Positions 19,072 to 28,800 of a stretch of 64,000 nucleotides of DNA are shown piece by piece (the first letter of the stretch is position 1; each line of letters starts with the position of its first letter). The stretch comes from Aphanocapsa sp. GSE-SYN-MK-11-07L (GTDB taxonomy: Bacteria; Cyanobacteriota; Cyanobacteriia; Thermosynechococcales; Thermosynechococcaceae), in the NCBI GenBank assembly GCA_019359715.1, contig JAHHGS010000080.1, positions 1 to 64,000 on the forward strand, given 5' to 3'. Below the pieces are notes generated by a model. The model saw only the letters and a program-made list of their open reading frames with translations, was not told the origin of the DNA and searched no databases. The translations under genes and the position numbers were made by a program.

Positions 19072-20706
19072 TCATTTTGGAGGCTGATTAAACTGTTTAA
19101 ATAAAAACCAATCGAGTTTGCCCAAATTACTTGTAAAATGCTGATGATTTAGCTCAAGCATATTCTGTCTCATTTCCGACAATAATATACCCTTTTTATC
19201 TTTGTCTTGCAGTTGTCTAGTAACCAGAAAAACTCGATCAAATTTCTGAGTATATTGAATCAACTGCGCTGGCAGCTCTGATGGATTTAATGATAATCGA
19301 TGGTACGGAACTTCTGATATCGGAGATTTGTTAAAATAGTATAAGAATGCATCAATATCTCCATAGGCGCGAGTTCCAAAGGCAAGAATAACGTCTCCTG
19401 GTTTTAATTGAGTCTTAATATTTGCCGCGACTTGATCCCAGGGTTCTTTCCTGAAATAGTTATAGTAGTTTTGTGTGTCTATTAGCTGAAAGACGATTAA
19501 GATGCTAACTAAAATCAGGACTAATGGTTTTCGCTCAAAAACCAAAGTTCCAGCCGCTATTAATATAAAGAATAAGATGGTTGTCCACACGAAAATTTTT
19601 GTAATAAAGATGGGTTGATAAAAGCTGACCAAAACTCCCAACAGCGGAGCACCAATTATAAAGGTCAGAGTCAAGAGAATGTTGATGGGTTTGACTCGCC
19701 ATTTCCAGATTCCTAAAATGAAGACTAAGCCCGTAAAGAGATTGACTGAAAAATATCTGCGACCACTATGACCGTAAAGACTATTCAAGCTCTTGATAAT
19801 TATTTCAATTGTCGGAAAAGGTATCCAAGCAATCGTAGATGCTCCAGTTGATTGTTTGGCTATGATTGGCAGCCACCAAGCATAGAACAAAAGCGGAACT
19901 AAATTAGCAATCAGCCAGTTCCAAAAAAATTGTTTATTAAAGCGACCAGTTGTGATCCACCAAACAAAAGCAATAATGTTAGTCAATATATAGAGTAGAA
20001 CCGCTGTGTTATGGGAATAAAGAGCAATGGACATCCCAAATATATAGGCGAACCATGCTAAATCAGATGTCAAGTTGGAACGATGATTGTGATTGCTTAG
20101 AGTAATGCGGAATAGACGGTGGCTAAACATTGACCCAATGGGTGCAATTGCTTTAGCTGGGGTTTTTAATAGGCTGGCCAATCCCCAGATTGTTAATGTT
20201 GCAGCCGCAGTGAATAGCGCGTAGGCTCGGGCTTCTTGACTATATTGAATATTAATGTCTGAAGTAGCTAGCAAAGCTGCTGCAATCACTCCAAGCCAAT
20301 GACCGCCAAGTGTCTGACCCAATCCATAAATCAGTGGAATAGTTAACGTACCAATAATCGCTGAGAGGGAACGTAAGGCAGCCTCAGATTGACCAAAAAT
20401 CAGCCAAAATTTTTGTAACGTGTAATAGAGGGGTGGATTTGTTTCTCCTGCTGCTGCCGCTCCCCAAAGTTGAGAGAGCGGTAGGTGGGTAAATCCCCAG
20501 GTAGCCCCTTCATCAGTCCATAGAGGTTCTGCTCCTAGATTATAAAAGCGAAGGAACGCACCAAAAATAATGATGGCAGCCAGCGGCAAATACATTGACA
20601 TCCAAGATTTGTTAAGCCGCCTGGCTTTCAGTAAAAGTTGATTCATAAGACTTTTAATTCTTGTGTAAGCAAAATTACTATCTAACCCGCTACTATCAAC
20701 CCGCAT
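19072..20706 (-). CDS. ArnT/PMT-like membrane glycosyltransferase (GT39-type, GT-C fold)
   Basis: A 544-residue polytopic protein with about ten to twelve hydrophobic helices and a soluble C-terminal domain. The first periplasmic loop has LGAEPLWTDEGATWGF, with the Asp-Glu pair typical of the GT-C active site. Such proteins transfer a sugar from polyprenyl phosphate to lipid, glycan or protein on the outer side of the membrane. It probably uses the product of the following GT2-GtrA gene. ATG at 20706 opens the frame; ATG at 20646 (MNQLLLKARRLNKSW) is a plausible alternative start, since it places the first helix near the N-terminus. The region is noticeably AT-richer than its neighbours. Confidence 0.83.
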   Translation of the reverse strand: MRVDSSGLDSNFAYTRIKSLMNQLLLKARRLNKSWMSMYLPLAAIIIFGAFLRFYNLGAEPLWTDEGATWGFTHLPLSQLWGAAAAGETNPPLYYTLQKFWLIFGQSEAALRSLSAIIGTLTIPLIYGLGQTLGGHWLGVIAAALLATSDINIQYSQEARAYALFTAAATLTIWGLASLLKTPAKAIAPIGSMFSHRLFRITLSNHNHRSNLTSDLAWFAYIFGMSIALYSHNTAVLLYILTNIIAFVWWITTGRFNKQFFWNWLIANLVPLLFYAWWLPIIAKQSTGASTIAWIPFPTIEIIIKSLNSLYGHSGRRYFSVNLFTGLVFILGIWKWRVKPINILLTLTFIIGAPLLGVLVSFYQPIFITKIFVWTTILFFILIAAGTLVFERKPLVLILVSILIVFQLIDTQNYYNYFRKEPWDQVAANIKTQLKPGDVILAFGTRAYGDIDAFLYYFNKSPISEVPYHRLSLNPSELPAQLIQYTQKFDRVFLVTRQLQDKDKKGILLSEMRQNMLELNHQHFTSNLGKLDWFLFKQFNQPPK

Positions 20707-20915
20707 TGCAGGTTACTCTTCGCCAAAGCAGTCAGAAAAGCCAAGCAGTCAAAACATCTCCTGAAACTACCTCATGTAGAGCGAAGAAGCAAGGAGAAAG
20801 ATTTCACTTTTGCAAATCAATTTTGACGTAGGGATAAGTGCAGCGATCGGCAAACCCTAGCAGAACATTCTCTTGCTTCCGCTATGCGCTGATAACGCTT
20901 GCCAGAGAGCCTGAC

Positions 20916-21830
20916 TTAACTCACGGTTGGGGTATTCGGTTGCCCCCGCATTTGACCGAGCTTGAGATTAAGAATGGATAGGCTAAAGATGACTAAGAAT
21001 AAAATCAGCCCGATCGTGCAGGCGTAGCTGATTTCTAGGTCTTGGAACGCTTTCTCGTACAGATAATAGACAATTGTTTTGGAGCTATTGCGGGGGTTGC
21101 CCTGGGTCATGATGTAGATTTCTTCAAACACCTTGGTGGCAGAGATGGCTGAAATCACGGCCACTAGCATCAGATAGGGACGCATTAGCGGTACGGTGAT
21201 ATCCCAGTGTTTTTGAAGGCCGTCAGAACCATCGATCGCCGCTGCCTCGTACAAATCAGCCGGGATTGCCTGCAAACCAGCCAGGTAAATCACCATGTAA
21301 TAGCCCAAGCCCTTCCAGATGGTGACGACCATGACGCTCCAGAGCGAAAACTGGGGGCTGGTCAGCCAAGGCACGCCAGCGAAGCCGAATTGCCTTAAAA
21401 GCTGATTTAGAAATCCCTCTTGGGAATACAGCCACTTCCAGGCAATCCCAGCCACCACCATCGAAATAATCACTGGCGTATAGTAGGCCGCCCGGAACCA
21501 GTGCATTCCCCGCAGCTTTTGATTAACTAGAATCGCTAACCCCAGCGGCGCAATTACCAAAATTGGCACCACGCCGACTAAGTAGAGCAAAGTGTTGGTT
21601 AAGGTTTGCCAAAACACCCGATCGCCCCAGAGAGTCTGGAAGTTCTCTAGCCCAATCCAGAGCGGCGGCTGCGTGAGGTCATACTCAAAGCGGGTAAAGC
21701 TGAGATAAAAGGCTTGCAGAGCTGGCCAAAACACAGTCAGGCTGAGCAGCGTCAGGGCAGGCAGCAGAAATAAATACGGCGTCAGTTTAGACAGCAGCAA
21801 TGAGCGGCGCTCACGGATTGACTTGAGCAT
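20916..21830 (-). CDS. sugar ABC transporter permease, MalF/UgpA type
   Basis: Inner-membrane subunit of a binding-protein-dependent sugar importer. The 304 residues show six transmembrane helices and the coupling helix motif EAAAIDGSDGLQKHWDITVPL (about 200-220), which contacts the ATPase. Leading residues include FLLPALTLLSLTVFWPALQAF, the usual first helix. No partner MalG-type permease, binding protein or dedicated ATPase is adjacent; in cyanobacteria such subunits are often scattered and share a MsmK-like ATPase. Divergent from the EVE-domain gene, 62 bases apart. Substrate unknown. Confidence 0.88.
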   Translation of the reverse strand: MLKSIRERRSLLLSKLTPYLFLLPALTLLSLTVFWPALQAFYLSFTRFEYDLTQPPLWIGLENFQTLWGDRVFWQTLTNTLLYLVGVVPILVIAPLGLAILVNQKLRGMHWFRAAYYTPVIISMVVAGIAWKWLYSQEGFLNQLLRQFGFAGVPWLTSPQFSLWSVMVVTIWKGLGYYMVIYLAGLQAIPADLYEAAAIDGSDGLQKHWDITVPLMRPYLMLVAVISAISATKVFEEIYIMTQGNPRNSSKTIVYYLYEKAFQDLEISYACTIGLILFLVIFSLSILNLKLGQMRGQPNTPTVS

Positions 21831-21892
21831 AACGGCAGCAGGTGCAGCAAAGAGGGGTTAAATAGGGAATAATCGTTAGTAAGCCTAATTTT

Positions 21893-22354
21893 ATGCAGTA
21901 TTGGTTGATGAAAACCGAGCCGGCAGTATTTTCTTGGAACGATTTGAAGGCGGCACCGGAGCAAACCACCGGCTGGGAAGGGGTGCGCAACTACCAAGCT
22001 CGCAATTTTATCCGCGACAAAATGAAGTTAGGTGATTTGGTGTTTTTTTACCACAGCGTTGTCAAACCGCAGGCGATCGCCGGGATTGCTAAAGTTGTCC
22101 GCCCTGCCTACCCCGACCCGTTTGCCCTTGACCCCGCTAGCCCTTATTTTGATCCGAAAAGTTCGGCTGAAAATCCAACCTGGCTGATGGTCGATATTCA
22201 GGCGGTGCAAGACCTCACCCCACAGATCGCCCTCAATGAACTGAAAAAAATTCCTGAGCTGGCATCAATGATGCTGCTGCAAAAAGGCTGTCGCCTCTCG
22301 GTGCAGCCTGTCACCCCCCAGGAATGGCAACAGGTGATTAGTCTAAGAGCATAG
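21893..22354 (+). CDS. EVE domain-containing protein
   Basis: A 153-residue single-domain EVE protein (PUA-like fold): MQYWLMKTEPAVFSW at the start, GVRNYQARNFIRD and LGDLVFFYHS define the ligand pocket. EVE domains bind modified bases in DNA or RNA in other systems, and the human relative is THYN1; the role of the bacterial housekeeping form is not established. It ends 7 bases before a secreted-protein gene, suggesting one transcript. I see no restriction or defence genes around it. Confidence 0.92.
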   Translation: MQYWLMKTEPAVFSWNDLKAAPEQTTGWEGVRNYQARNFIRDKMKLGDLVFFYHSVVKPQAIAGIAKVVRPAYPDPFALDPASPYFDPKSSAENPTWLMVDIQAVQDLTPQIALNELKKIPELASMMLLQKGCRLSVQPVTPQEWQQVISLRA

Positions 22355-22361
22355 AGCAGCC

Positions 22362-22922
22362 ATGATGAAGCACGTTCAACCTTGGTTAAAAACAGCGATC
22401 GCAGCCGGAGCATTCCTTGGCCTGACACCGTTGCCTGCTCTGGCCGCCTTAGCGCCCAATTTAGAAGGGCTGCCACCGCAAGTGATCGCCGCTTGGCAGG
22501 CTCCAACAACGACACCAGTCGTTGAAAGTGAAGTGCCTTCTCAACTCGGCTTGACGATTCCGAGTCTGTGGTGGGTGGCAGAGCAGTTTGGCGGCGGTCT
22601 GATCGATCGCTGGCTGGCGCGTCCGAGTGCCAACCAAGGGGCAGGACGAGTTGATTTACGAGTCCGCCCAGAGATTTGGAATCGCTACAGCTATCTGGAT
22701 CGCTATGCCTTCGTCAACCACATGGGTTTGGTGTCAAGCGATTTTGGCTACAACATGCTGGTGTTTGATACTCGGCAGAACGTTGTCGCTGCCTATACCT
22801 GCAATTTTGATGAGTCTGGAGTAAATAACGCTAACCCTGGCTTAGCAGGAACCGTTGGCGTTAAGATTTTTCCCCGCTGCCAAGTCTGGCTGAATCCCAA
22901 TTTTTCGACTCGCCCTTTTTAA
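22362..22922 (+). CDS. exported protein of unknown function, 186 aa
   Basis: The N-terminus has a Sec signal peptide (basic KHVQPWLK, hydrophobic core, cleavage likely after ALA near residue 29). The mature part contains two Trp-rich stretches (SLWWVAEQFGG) and a C-terminal domain with YSYLDRYAFVNHMG, FGYNMLVFDTR and VAAYTCNF. No catalytic motif is recognised. The stop TAA overlaps the stop of the convergent TetR gene within TTAA at 22919-22922. It follows the EVE gene by 7 bases. Confidence 0.75.
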   Translation: MMKHVQPWLKTAIAAGAFLGLTPLPALAALAPNLEGLPPQVIAAWQAPTTTPVVESEVPSQLGLTIPSLWWVAEQFGGGLIDRWLARPSANQGAGRVDLRVRPEIWNRYSYLDRYAFVNHMGLVSSDFGYNMLVFDTRQNVVAAYTCNFDESGVNNANPGLAGTVGVKIFPRCQVWLNPNFSTRPF

Positions 22923-23608
22923 GCTGGTCGCTTCACCCCGGCCAAAATAAACGCGATCGCGGCTTGGGTATGCTGCTCAACTCGCTCTGGACTAAGCCGA
23001 TCAACGTCGGGGGTCAGATGTTGCCAATTTTTATGCACAGTGAAATAGAACAGGCAAACGCTCAAGATATGAGTCAAGGCTAACCAGGGGTCGAGGGGAC
23101 GGAAACAGCCCTCTGCCATGCCTCGCTCTAATACTTTCAGCAAATGTTCGTGCAGGCTAATTACATTGCAGTCTTTGAAATACCTGCCTTGGTTTTGGCT
23201 GGCTTCTTGAATCCAGAGCATTTGCCGCTGCGGGTTTTGGGCTTCGTTGGCGATCGCAATCCGAATAATCTCCTGGAGCGCTGCCTCTGGGGACAAACTT
23301 TCAAAGTTGAGCTGTCCGAGGGTTGCTTGTAGTTCTGCAATCGGACGCTGTAATACCGCCTTGTACAGGCTTTCTTTGTTCTCAAAATAGTAGTGCAGCG
23401 AGGCGGTTGTCACATTGGCCAGATTGGCGATCGCGCTCATCCGCGCTCCATTTAAACCATGCCGGGAAAACTCCTGTTCTGCTGCATCTAAAATTTGCTG
23501 CTGGGTGGCTTCCGCATCCCGGCTTGGGCGGGAAGATTTCGTTGCTCGTTTACCAGGTCGCCCCACAGGATATTCAGACCTCAACTGCTTTTCTATCTTA
23601 CTAATCAA
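22919..23608 (-). CDS. TetR/AcrR family transcriptional regulator
   Basis: The N-terminal DNA-binding domain (about 35-80) shows QQILDAAEQEFSRHGLNGARMSAIANLANVT followed by LHYYFENKESLYKAVL, the TetR helix-turn-helix signature split here into two quotes of one domain; the C-terminal 140 residues form a helical ligand/dimer domain. It is transcribed away from the Rieske oxygenase gene 98 bases off, with a 22-bp palindrome between them, so it most likely represses that gene and itself. TTG at 23608 is taken as start; GTG at 23566 is an alternative. A half copy of the operator lies over the TTG start. Confidence 0.88.
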   Translation of the reverse strand: MISKIEKQLRSEYPVGRPGKRATKSSRPSRDAEATQQQILDAAEQEFSRHGLNGARMSAIANLANVTTASLHYYFENKESLYKAVLQRPIAELQATLGQLNFESLSPEAALQEIIRIAIANEAQNPQRQMLWIQEASQNQGRYFKDCNVISLHEHLLKVLERGMAEGCFRPLDPWLALTHILSVCLFYFTVHKNWQHLTPDVDRLSPERVEQHTQAAIAFILAGVKRPA

Positions 23609-23617
23609 TCAGCTCGC
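23597..23617. promoter_or_regulatory. possible second TetR site over the regulator's start codon
   Basis: CTTACTAAT at 23597-23605 is identical to the left arm of the palindrome at 23671-23692; the expected right arm is only partly kept (ATCAG at 23608-23612). The site covers the start codon of the regulator gene, a position suited to autoregulation. Binding is inference. Confidence 0.4.
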
Positions 23618-23670
23618 TTAAATAGATCAGTTACAAGGCTAGAATTGACCCACTCGTATACTATTGCTAT

Positions 23671-23692
23671 ACTTACTAATAAATTAGTAAGT
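23671..23692. promoter_or_regulatory. palindromic operator between tetR-type gene and Rieske gene
   Basis: Perfect 10-bp arms ACTTACTAAT and ATTAGTAAGT around a central AA. It sits 14 bases before the Rieske ATG (23707) and just downstream of TATACT/TATACTTAC-like promoter text (23658-23672). Size and symmetry fit a TetR-dimer site, and the position would block transcription or initiation of the oxygenase gene. Confidence 0.72.
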
Positions 23693-23706
23693 TAATTTTA
23701 CAACTC

Positions 23707-24720
23707 ATGCAGCAGTTACAAGGCGCACCTTGGCTTTTAGCCCATCGTTCGATGCTGAAGACCAATCAGCCGCAGAAAGTCTCTTTGTTCGGGCATGATT
23801 ACGTGATCTGGCAAGACAGCCAAGCCGAGATTGTTGCCTTGCCGAATGCCTGTCCGCATATGGGGGCCATGCTGTCTGAAGGGTGGTGTGTTCAGCAGTC
23901 AGACGGCAGCAGCGCGATCGCCTGTCCCTTTCACGCCTTGGAGTTTGATTGGTCTGGCTGTACGATGCTACCTGGCTCCGGTAAGCGAACTCAGCCCGTG
24001 CTAAAACCGTTAGAGCTAGAGATTCAAGGCGACTTGATTTGGACTTATGGGGGCTATGAACCCAAAATCCCGATTCCAGCTCTCATGAGCAAGATTGCGG
24101 ATGGGTATGAATTTGTTGGCGTGACGGGCGATCGCAGCATCCCGACCGATTTACTGACCTTGCTGCTGAACATGCACGATTACAACCATCAAAATGGCAC
24201 CCATCGGCAGTTGTTTGAAATTGAACAAGTGGAAGTGACCCGGTTTATCGATCAAGGCTTGCACTCCCACGCTTACTTAGTGCAGAGCCGTAAACAGCCG
24301 ACTTGGCGCGATCTGCTGAAAAATCCAGGATTGCTGGCTATGCCTAGGATCTTAAAAGCGCACCTAGAAAACTTTTTTCCATTTATGGGCATGGTGCATG
24401 GCGAAAGTCCGATCCTTGACCTGAAGGAATGCCATTTTTACCGCCCAGAGTCCGAGCAGCAGTCACGGGTCTTCGTGCTTGTGTACATCAAAGCTCACTC
24501 AGCGATCGCCCATGTGATCAAGCGCAATTTATTAAAACTGATTAATGTTGTGATTGAGCAGGACGCTGATATTTTGGGCAAGCTCTACCCCAACACTCCT
24601 CAGCAAATTAAACTCAACAACGAAGTCGGCATCGATTGGGTACGGCGCAACTATCAGAGCTTTCCAGCCGCGTTGGCAGAGCCTCCCCAAAGGGGAATCG
24701 CCCCCAATCTTTCTCGGTAG
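23707..24720 (+). CDS. Rieske [2Fe-2S] non-haem iron oxygenase, alpha-subunit type
   Basis: The Rieske domain (about 1-110) binds its cluster with C49-x-H51 and C73-x2-H76. The catalytic domain carries the mononuclear iron motif D158-x2-H161-x4-H166 (HDYNHQNGTH). At 337 residues it resembles the single-component-oxygenase subunits of the VanA/KshA kind rather than the longer chlorophyllide-a or pheophorbide-a oxygenases, and there is no C-terminal membrane anchor. It needs a separate reductase, none of which is nearby. Substrate unknown; hydroxylation, demethylation or ring cleavage are all possible. A divergent TetR regulator and operator suggest induction by the substrate or a related compound. 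Confidence 0.88.
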   Translation: MQQLQGAPWLLAHRSMLKTNQPQKVSLFGHDYVIWQDSQAEIVALPNACPHMGAMLSEGWCVQQSDGSSAIACPFHALEFDWSGCTMLPGSGKRTQPVLKPLELEIQGDLIWTYGGYEPKIPIPALMSKIADGYEFVGVTGDRSIPTDLLTLLLNMHDYNHQNGTHRQLFEIEQVEVTRFIDQGLHSHAYLVQSRKQPTWRDLLKNPGLLAMPRILKAHLENFFPFMGMVHGESPILDLKECHFYRPESEQQSRVFVLVYIKAHSAIAHVIKRNLLKLINVVIEQDADILGKLYPNTPQQIKLNNEVGIDWVRRNYQSFPAALAEPPQRGIAPNLSR

Positions 24721-24906
24721 TGTAGTAATTCTAAAAATTATGACTTGCGATCACCAGCCGGAATAAGATTGCAAATTTTGGCTGTATGTAGTTGTGGCAG
24801 ACCTCCCTGCCGGTGGAGTCCTTAGCTGTGGCTCCTATACACTGTTGGGGGTGCGTCTTTTGATGCCCCTTCGTTCTCAAAACTTCGATTCGTTATTGAC
24901 ATCCTT

Positions 24907-25863
24907 ATGAAAATTTCCCGTGCAATCCTTGGTTGTCTGGTGGTTCTCACCGCTTTAGCTCCTCAGTTGGCGGTCGTAGCTGAAGATATACCTCATCAGT
25001 TAATCGCTAAAGCCCAAGCGCTAGTGCTCAACCAGCCTTTTAGCCGGACGCGATCGTTTTCAGAGGGATTAGCAGCCGTCCAGCTCAACGGCAAGTGGGG
25101 CTACATCGATAAAACGGGCAAATTAGTGATTCCCATCCAGTTTGACGATGCATTGGCTTTTTCCGAGGGACTGGCAGAAGTTGAACTGAATGGCAAATGG
25201 GGCTATATCGATAAAACCGGCAAACTGGCGATCGCGGCTGAATTCGTCAATGCTCTCCCTTTTTCAGAAGGACTGGCCGCTGTCAGAGTCGGCAATTTGT
25301 GGGGCTACATTGATAAAACCGGCAAACAGGTAATTCCAGCCCAGTTTGAAGATGCCTTTGAGTTTGCACAGGGCTTAGCCGGAATCAGAGTCGATCGCAA
25401 AACGGGCTTTATTAACCCCCAAGGCAAGCTGGTGATTCCCCCGCAATTTGACGGCGCTTCGCCCTTTTCAGAAGGGCTGGCGCGGGTGCGAACCGGCAAC
25501 AACTGGGGCTTTATTAATTTAACAGGGGAAAAAGTAATTCAACTAGAAGCCGATTTAGTCGCCCGGTTTTCAGAAGGCTTAGCCGCCATTTTTATTGACG
25601 ACAAAGCTGGCTATATCGACAAAACGGGCAAGGTGGTGATTAAACCCCAATTCGATGATGTTCTGCCCTTTCAAGAAGGTTTAGCCGCCGTCAAAATTGG
25701 TGAGCAGTGGGGCTACATCGACAAAACGGGCAAGGTGGTGATTCCAGTTAAATTTGATCGCGCCATCTCCTTCTCGGATGGACTCGCCTTTGCCCAGATT
25801 GCCGACAAGCGCGGCTATATCAATCAAACCGGCAATTTTGCGATTTCTGTTCCCCCAGGCTGA
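24907..25863 (+). CDS. exported WG-repeat protein
   Basis: A signal peptide (KISRAILGCLVVLTALAPQ) leads into eight repeats of about 33 residues, each reading roughly F-x-EGLA-V...WGYIDKTGK-VI-PQF. Repeats four, six and eight have lost the Trp of WG (TGF, AGY, RGY). WG repeats form beta-rich solenoids with unknown ligands, often at the cell surface. The whole mature protein of 318 residues is repeat. Upstream is a 186-base gap with no obvious regulatory site. The stop lies 2 bases from the end of the convergent mannosidase gene. Confidence 0.9.
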   Translation: MKISRAILGCLVVLTALAPQLAVVAEDIPHQLIAKAQALVLNQPFSRTRSFSEGLAAVQLNGKWGYIDKTGKLVIPIQFDDALAFSEGLAEVELNGKWGYIDKTGKLAIAAEFVNALPFSEGLAAVRVGNLWGYIDKTGKQVIPAQFEDAFEFAQGLAGIRVDRKTGFINPQGKLVIPPQFDGASPFSEGLARVRTGNNWGFINLTGEKVIQLEADLVARFSEGLAAIFIDDKAGYIDKTGKVVIKPQFDDVLPFQEGLAAVKIGEQWGYIDKTGKVVIPVKFDRAISFSDGLAFAQIADKRGYINQTGNFAISVPPG

Positions 25864-25865
25864 AA

Positions 25866-28800
25866 CTAATCTGACTGGTTAATCAGGAAAGAAGCAATTT
25901 GCCAAGGTCGCAGAGATGTCTCCACTGGCTGAGTTGGCTCGCTTAGGGGTTGCTCCAATAAATCTACCGGTTGGATCAGAGCCAAGCTTATATCAGTCTG
26001 CAATTCCAGTTCAGCGGCCTCGCCGTGGGCCTCATAACAGCGCAAAATCCACTGCTTGGGTTGATCTTCTGCGAGCTTGAAGGCCATCAGGATTAGGTTT
26101 TCTGCCCCCAAGCTGAGGAACTGCCCCCGATTCGGCAGCTTGCGATCGCCAGTATCAGCATCAGGCAGCGAACAAACCACAGCTTGCAGCGGAGCGTTCA
26201 GTTCATAGCCTTGGCGAACGGTTTGAGCAGTTTGCCAGGTGCCCTTATGAGGATAAATGGCGTAAGTAAATTCATGCTCTCCGGTATCAGCTTCCGGGTC
26301 GGGCCACACCGACCCCCGGAGCAGGGTGAGACGCAATTGCTGGGGCTGGGCATCGTAGCCATATTTGCAGTTGTTGAGCAAGCTCACCCCATATTTACCG
26401 TCGGCTTGGCCCAAATCTGCCCACTGAAGAGCGGGCACTTCCCATTTAGCCTGTTGGGCTGGCTCTAAGTCTGGGTTGGGCAGAGTTGGACGCGAGATCG
26501 CCCCGCAGGCCATTTCATAAGTCGCCTCCTCAGCCGAGATGCTGAGCGGAAAGGCGGCTTTCAGCAACACGTGCTGCTCATGCCAGTCAACGGTGGTGAC
26601 AATTTTGAGCGCTTTGGCATTCACCTCCAGCACATAGTCTTGACAAATTTGTGATTGACAAAAAGCATAGGTGACTCGAATGCTGCGCTCAATATCGTTC
26701 CAGCTTGCCCACTCAATGTTGGTTAAGGTTGCCCCTGGTAAGGGGTGGTTAGCGTAGTCGGGGTCAATGTTCCAAGCGTCCCAATATTGCCCTTTGTCCT
26801 CAAAAAACTGGAGTTGATTGCCCGGCCAAGTCAAAACAGAGCGATCGTCGAGCGTGTCGTAGAGATTGGTGATTTCACCCGTTTGGGGATGAATTTCGAC
26901 GTGCAGATAGTTATTCTCCAGCACAAAACCGAGGGGCGGCAGTCCAGGGGTGGACAGTTCCGGCAGGCGGCAGAGCCAAAATTGCCGATAGCCAACGCCC
27001 GGAATCTCAGTCGCCAAAAATTTGAGCTGGTTGCCCTGCTGAGCAAATCTGACCGGATATTCGGCGGGATCTAAAACCTGCCACGGCTGATCGTCCGGCA
27101 AGTCGAGGCTGACAATCTGCGATCGCTGCCAATTCAACGAGTTAAATACAACAATTGGCAGGGCATCGGGCTGGGGTGGTTCTGGAAATTGAATCTGGTT
27201 GGCGATCGCCGCTATTGCCTCCTGCAACACTTGCTCCCCAGTTTGCTGGGCTTGGGTCCACTCGCGGTTGGCATCCACAAACACCTGCGGAATTGACGAG
27301 CCGGGCAGAATGTCGTGGAACTGATTGAATAGAGTTTGCTTCCAGGCAGTTTCAATCTCAGTTTTAGGGTAAGGCACATCTGCAACCAAAGTCGCCAGAG
27401 AGGCAAACAGTTCTGCGTTGTAGAGCAAAATTTCACAGGTTCGATTGGCCCGCTTTTGGTCAGCACGGCTGGTATAGCAGCCGCGATGAAATTCTAAGTA
27501 AAGCTCGTCATTCCAGACCGGCAAAGCATTGGCCGCATCCTTTTCAATCTTGGCGTTGAGCAAGTCTAAATAGTCAGTAACTGTGGTGAACTTGAGGCGG
27601 GGGAAGAGGGGCGATCGCTGCCAGCGGCGGGCAATTTCTAACATATCTCTGGTTGGCCCGCCGCCGTGATCACCGACGCCAGGCAGCCAAAGACTTTCTT
27701 TATGTCTGGTTGCGGCTTCCCACTCCTGGGCATAGCTAGCCATTTTGACCGGATTAACGCTCTCGCCAATCAAAGCAGACATCAGACTCAATATTTGGCT
27801 ACCGTCTGGCGATCGCCACCAAAACAAGTCGTGGGGAAACTGGGTGGTGTCGTTCCAGCGCAGCTTTTGGGTGACAAAATACTTGACGCCGCCCTGGCAG
27901 AGAATTTGCGGCAACTGCCAACAAAAGCCAAAGCTATCGGGCAACCAGGCGATCGGGCTAATCTGACCAAACTTCTCCTGCACATAGCGCTGTCCGTACA
28001 GCACCTGCCGCACCAAAGACTCGCCGCTGATTAAATTTAATTCTGGTTCGACCCACAGCCCCGCCACAATTTCCCACTGCCCGGCGGCGACTTGGGCTTG
28101 AATGGCGGCAAACAGTTCCGGTCGATTGGCTTCAAACCAGGCATAAAGGGCCGGTGATGAGTGGCAAAAAATCAGCTCTGGAAAATCTTTTTGCAGATCT
28201 AAAACCGACTGAAAGGTGCGTTCTGCTACCTGCCAAGTTTCGCTGACCGGCCACAGCCAGGCCAGGTCAAGGTGGGCATGACCTGTTAAGTAAATCTGCC
28301 GCTGTTGCAGCCACGGAGCAAAGGGCTCTAGAGTCTGGCGTACCTGCTGTAGAGATTGATCAAAACCAAGGCGATCGCCCAGGTTCTGCCAATCCAGACT
28401 TTGCAAACTGGCGGCTAACAAGTCTAAATCTTGGGGCTGAAATTTTTGCAGATAGCCGTGCAGCACTTCAATTTCATCTGCCACAAACCCAGGATCAAGA
28501 TTTGTGGAGGACTCGAAGATCAACTGCGATCGCACCAACGCCCCCTGATCGTGCCCCGGACTGACCAGCCGGATGGCCACCCAAAAGGTTTGGCCTGGCT
28601 GGGCAGATTCACTCAGCAGCACTCTAGCAGAGCAGTCAAATAAATCTCCCGCTTGGGTCAACTGCCCATTCACAAAACTTTCCGTCTGCTCTGCCCACCA
28701 GGTCAGCCCCAACCGCAAGCTCAAGCCCGCTAGCGGATAACCCTGCAAATCAGTCGGAACTTGAAACTGCTGGCTCAGCCAAAGCACCTGCTGCCCAGCG

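Noticed and set aside
20810-20830. ACTTTTGCAA near 20813 as a leftover IS end
   Set aside because: Only ten bases match the IS5-type tip and nothing similar lies on the other side; AT-rich chance match.
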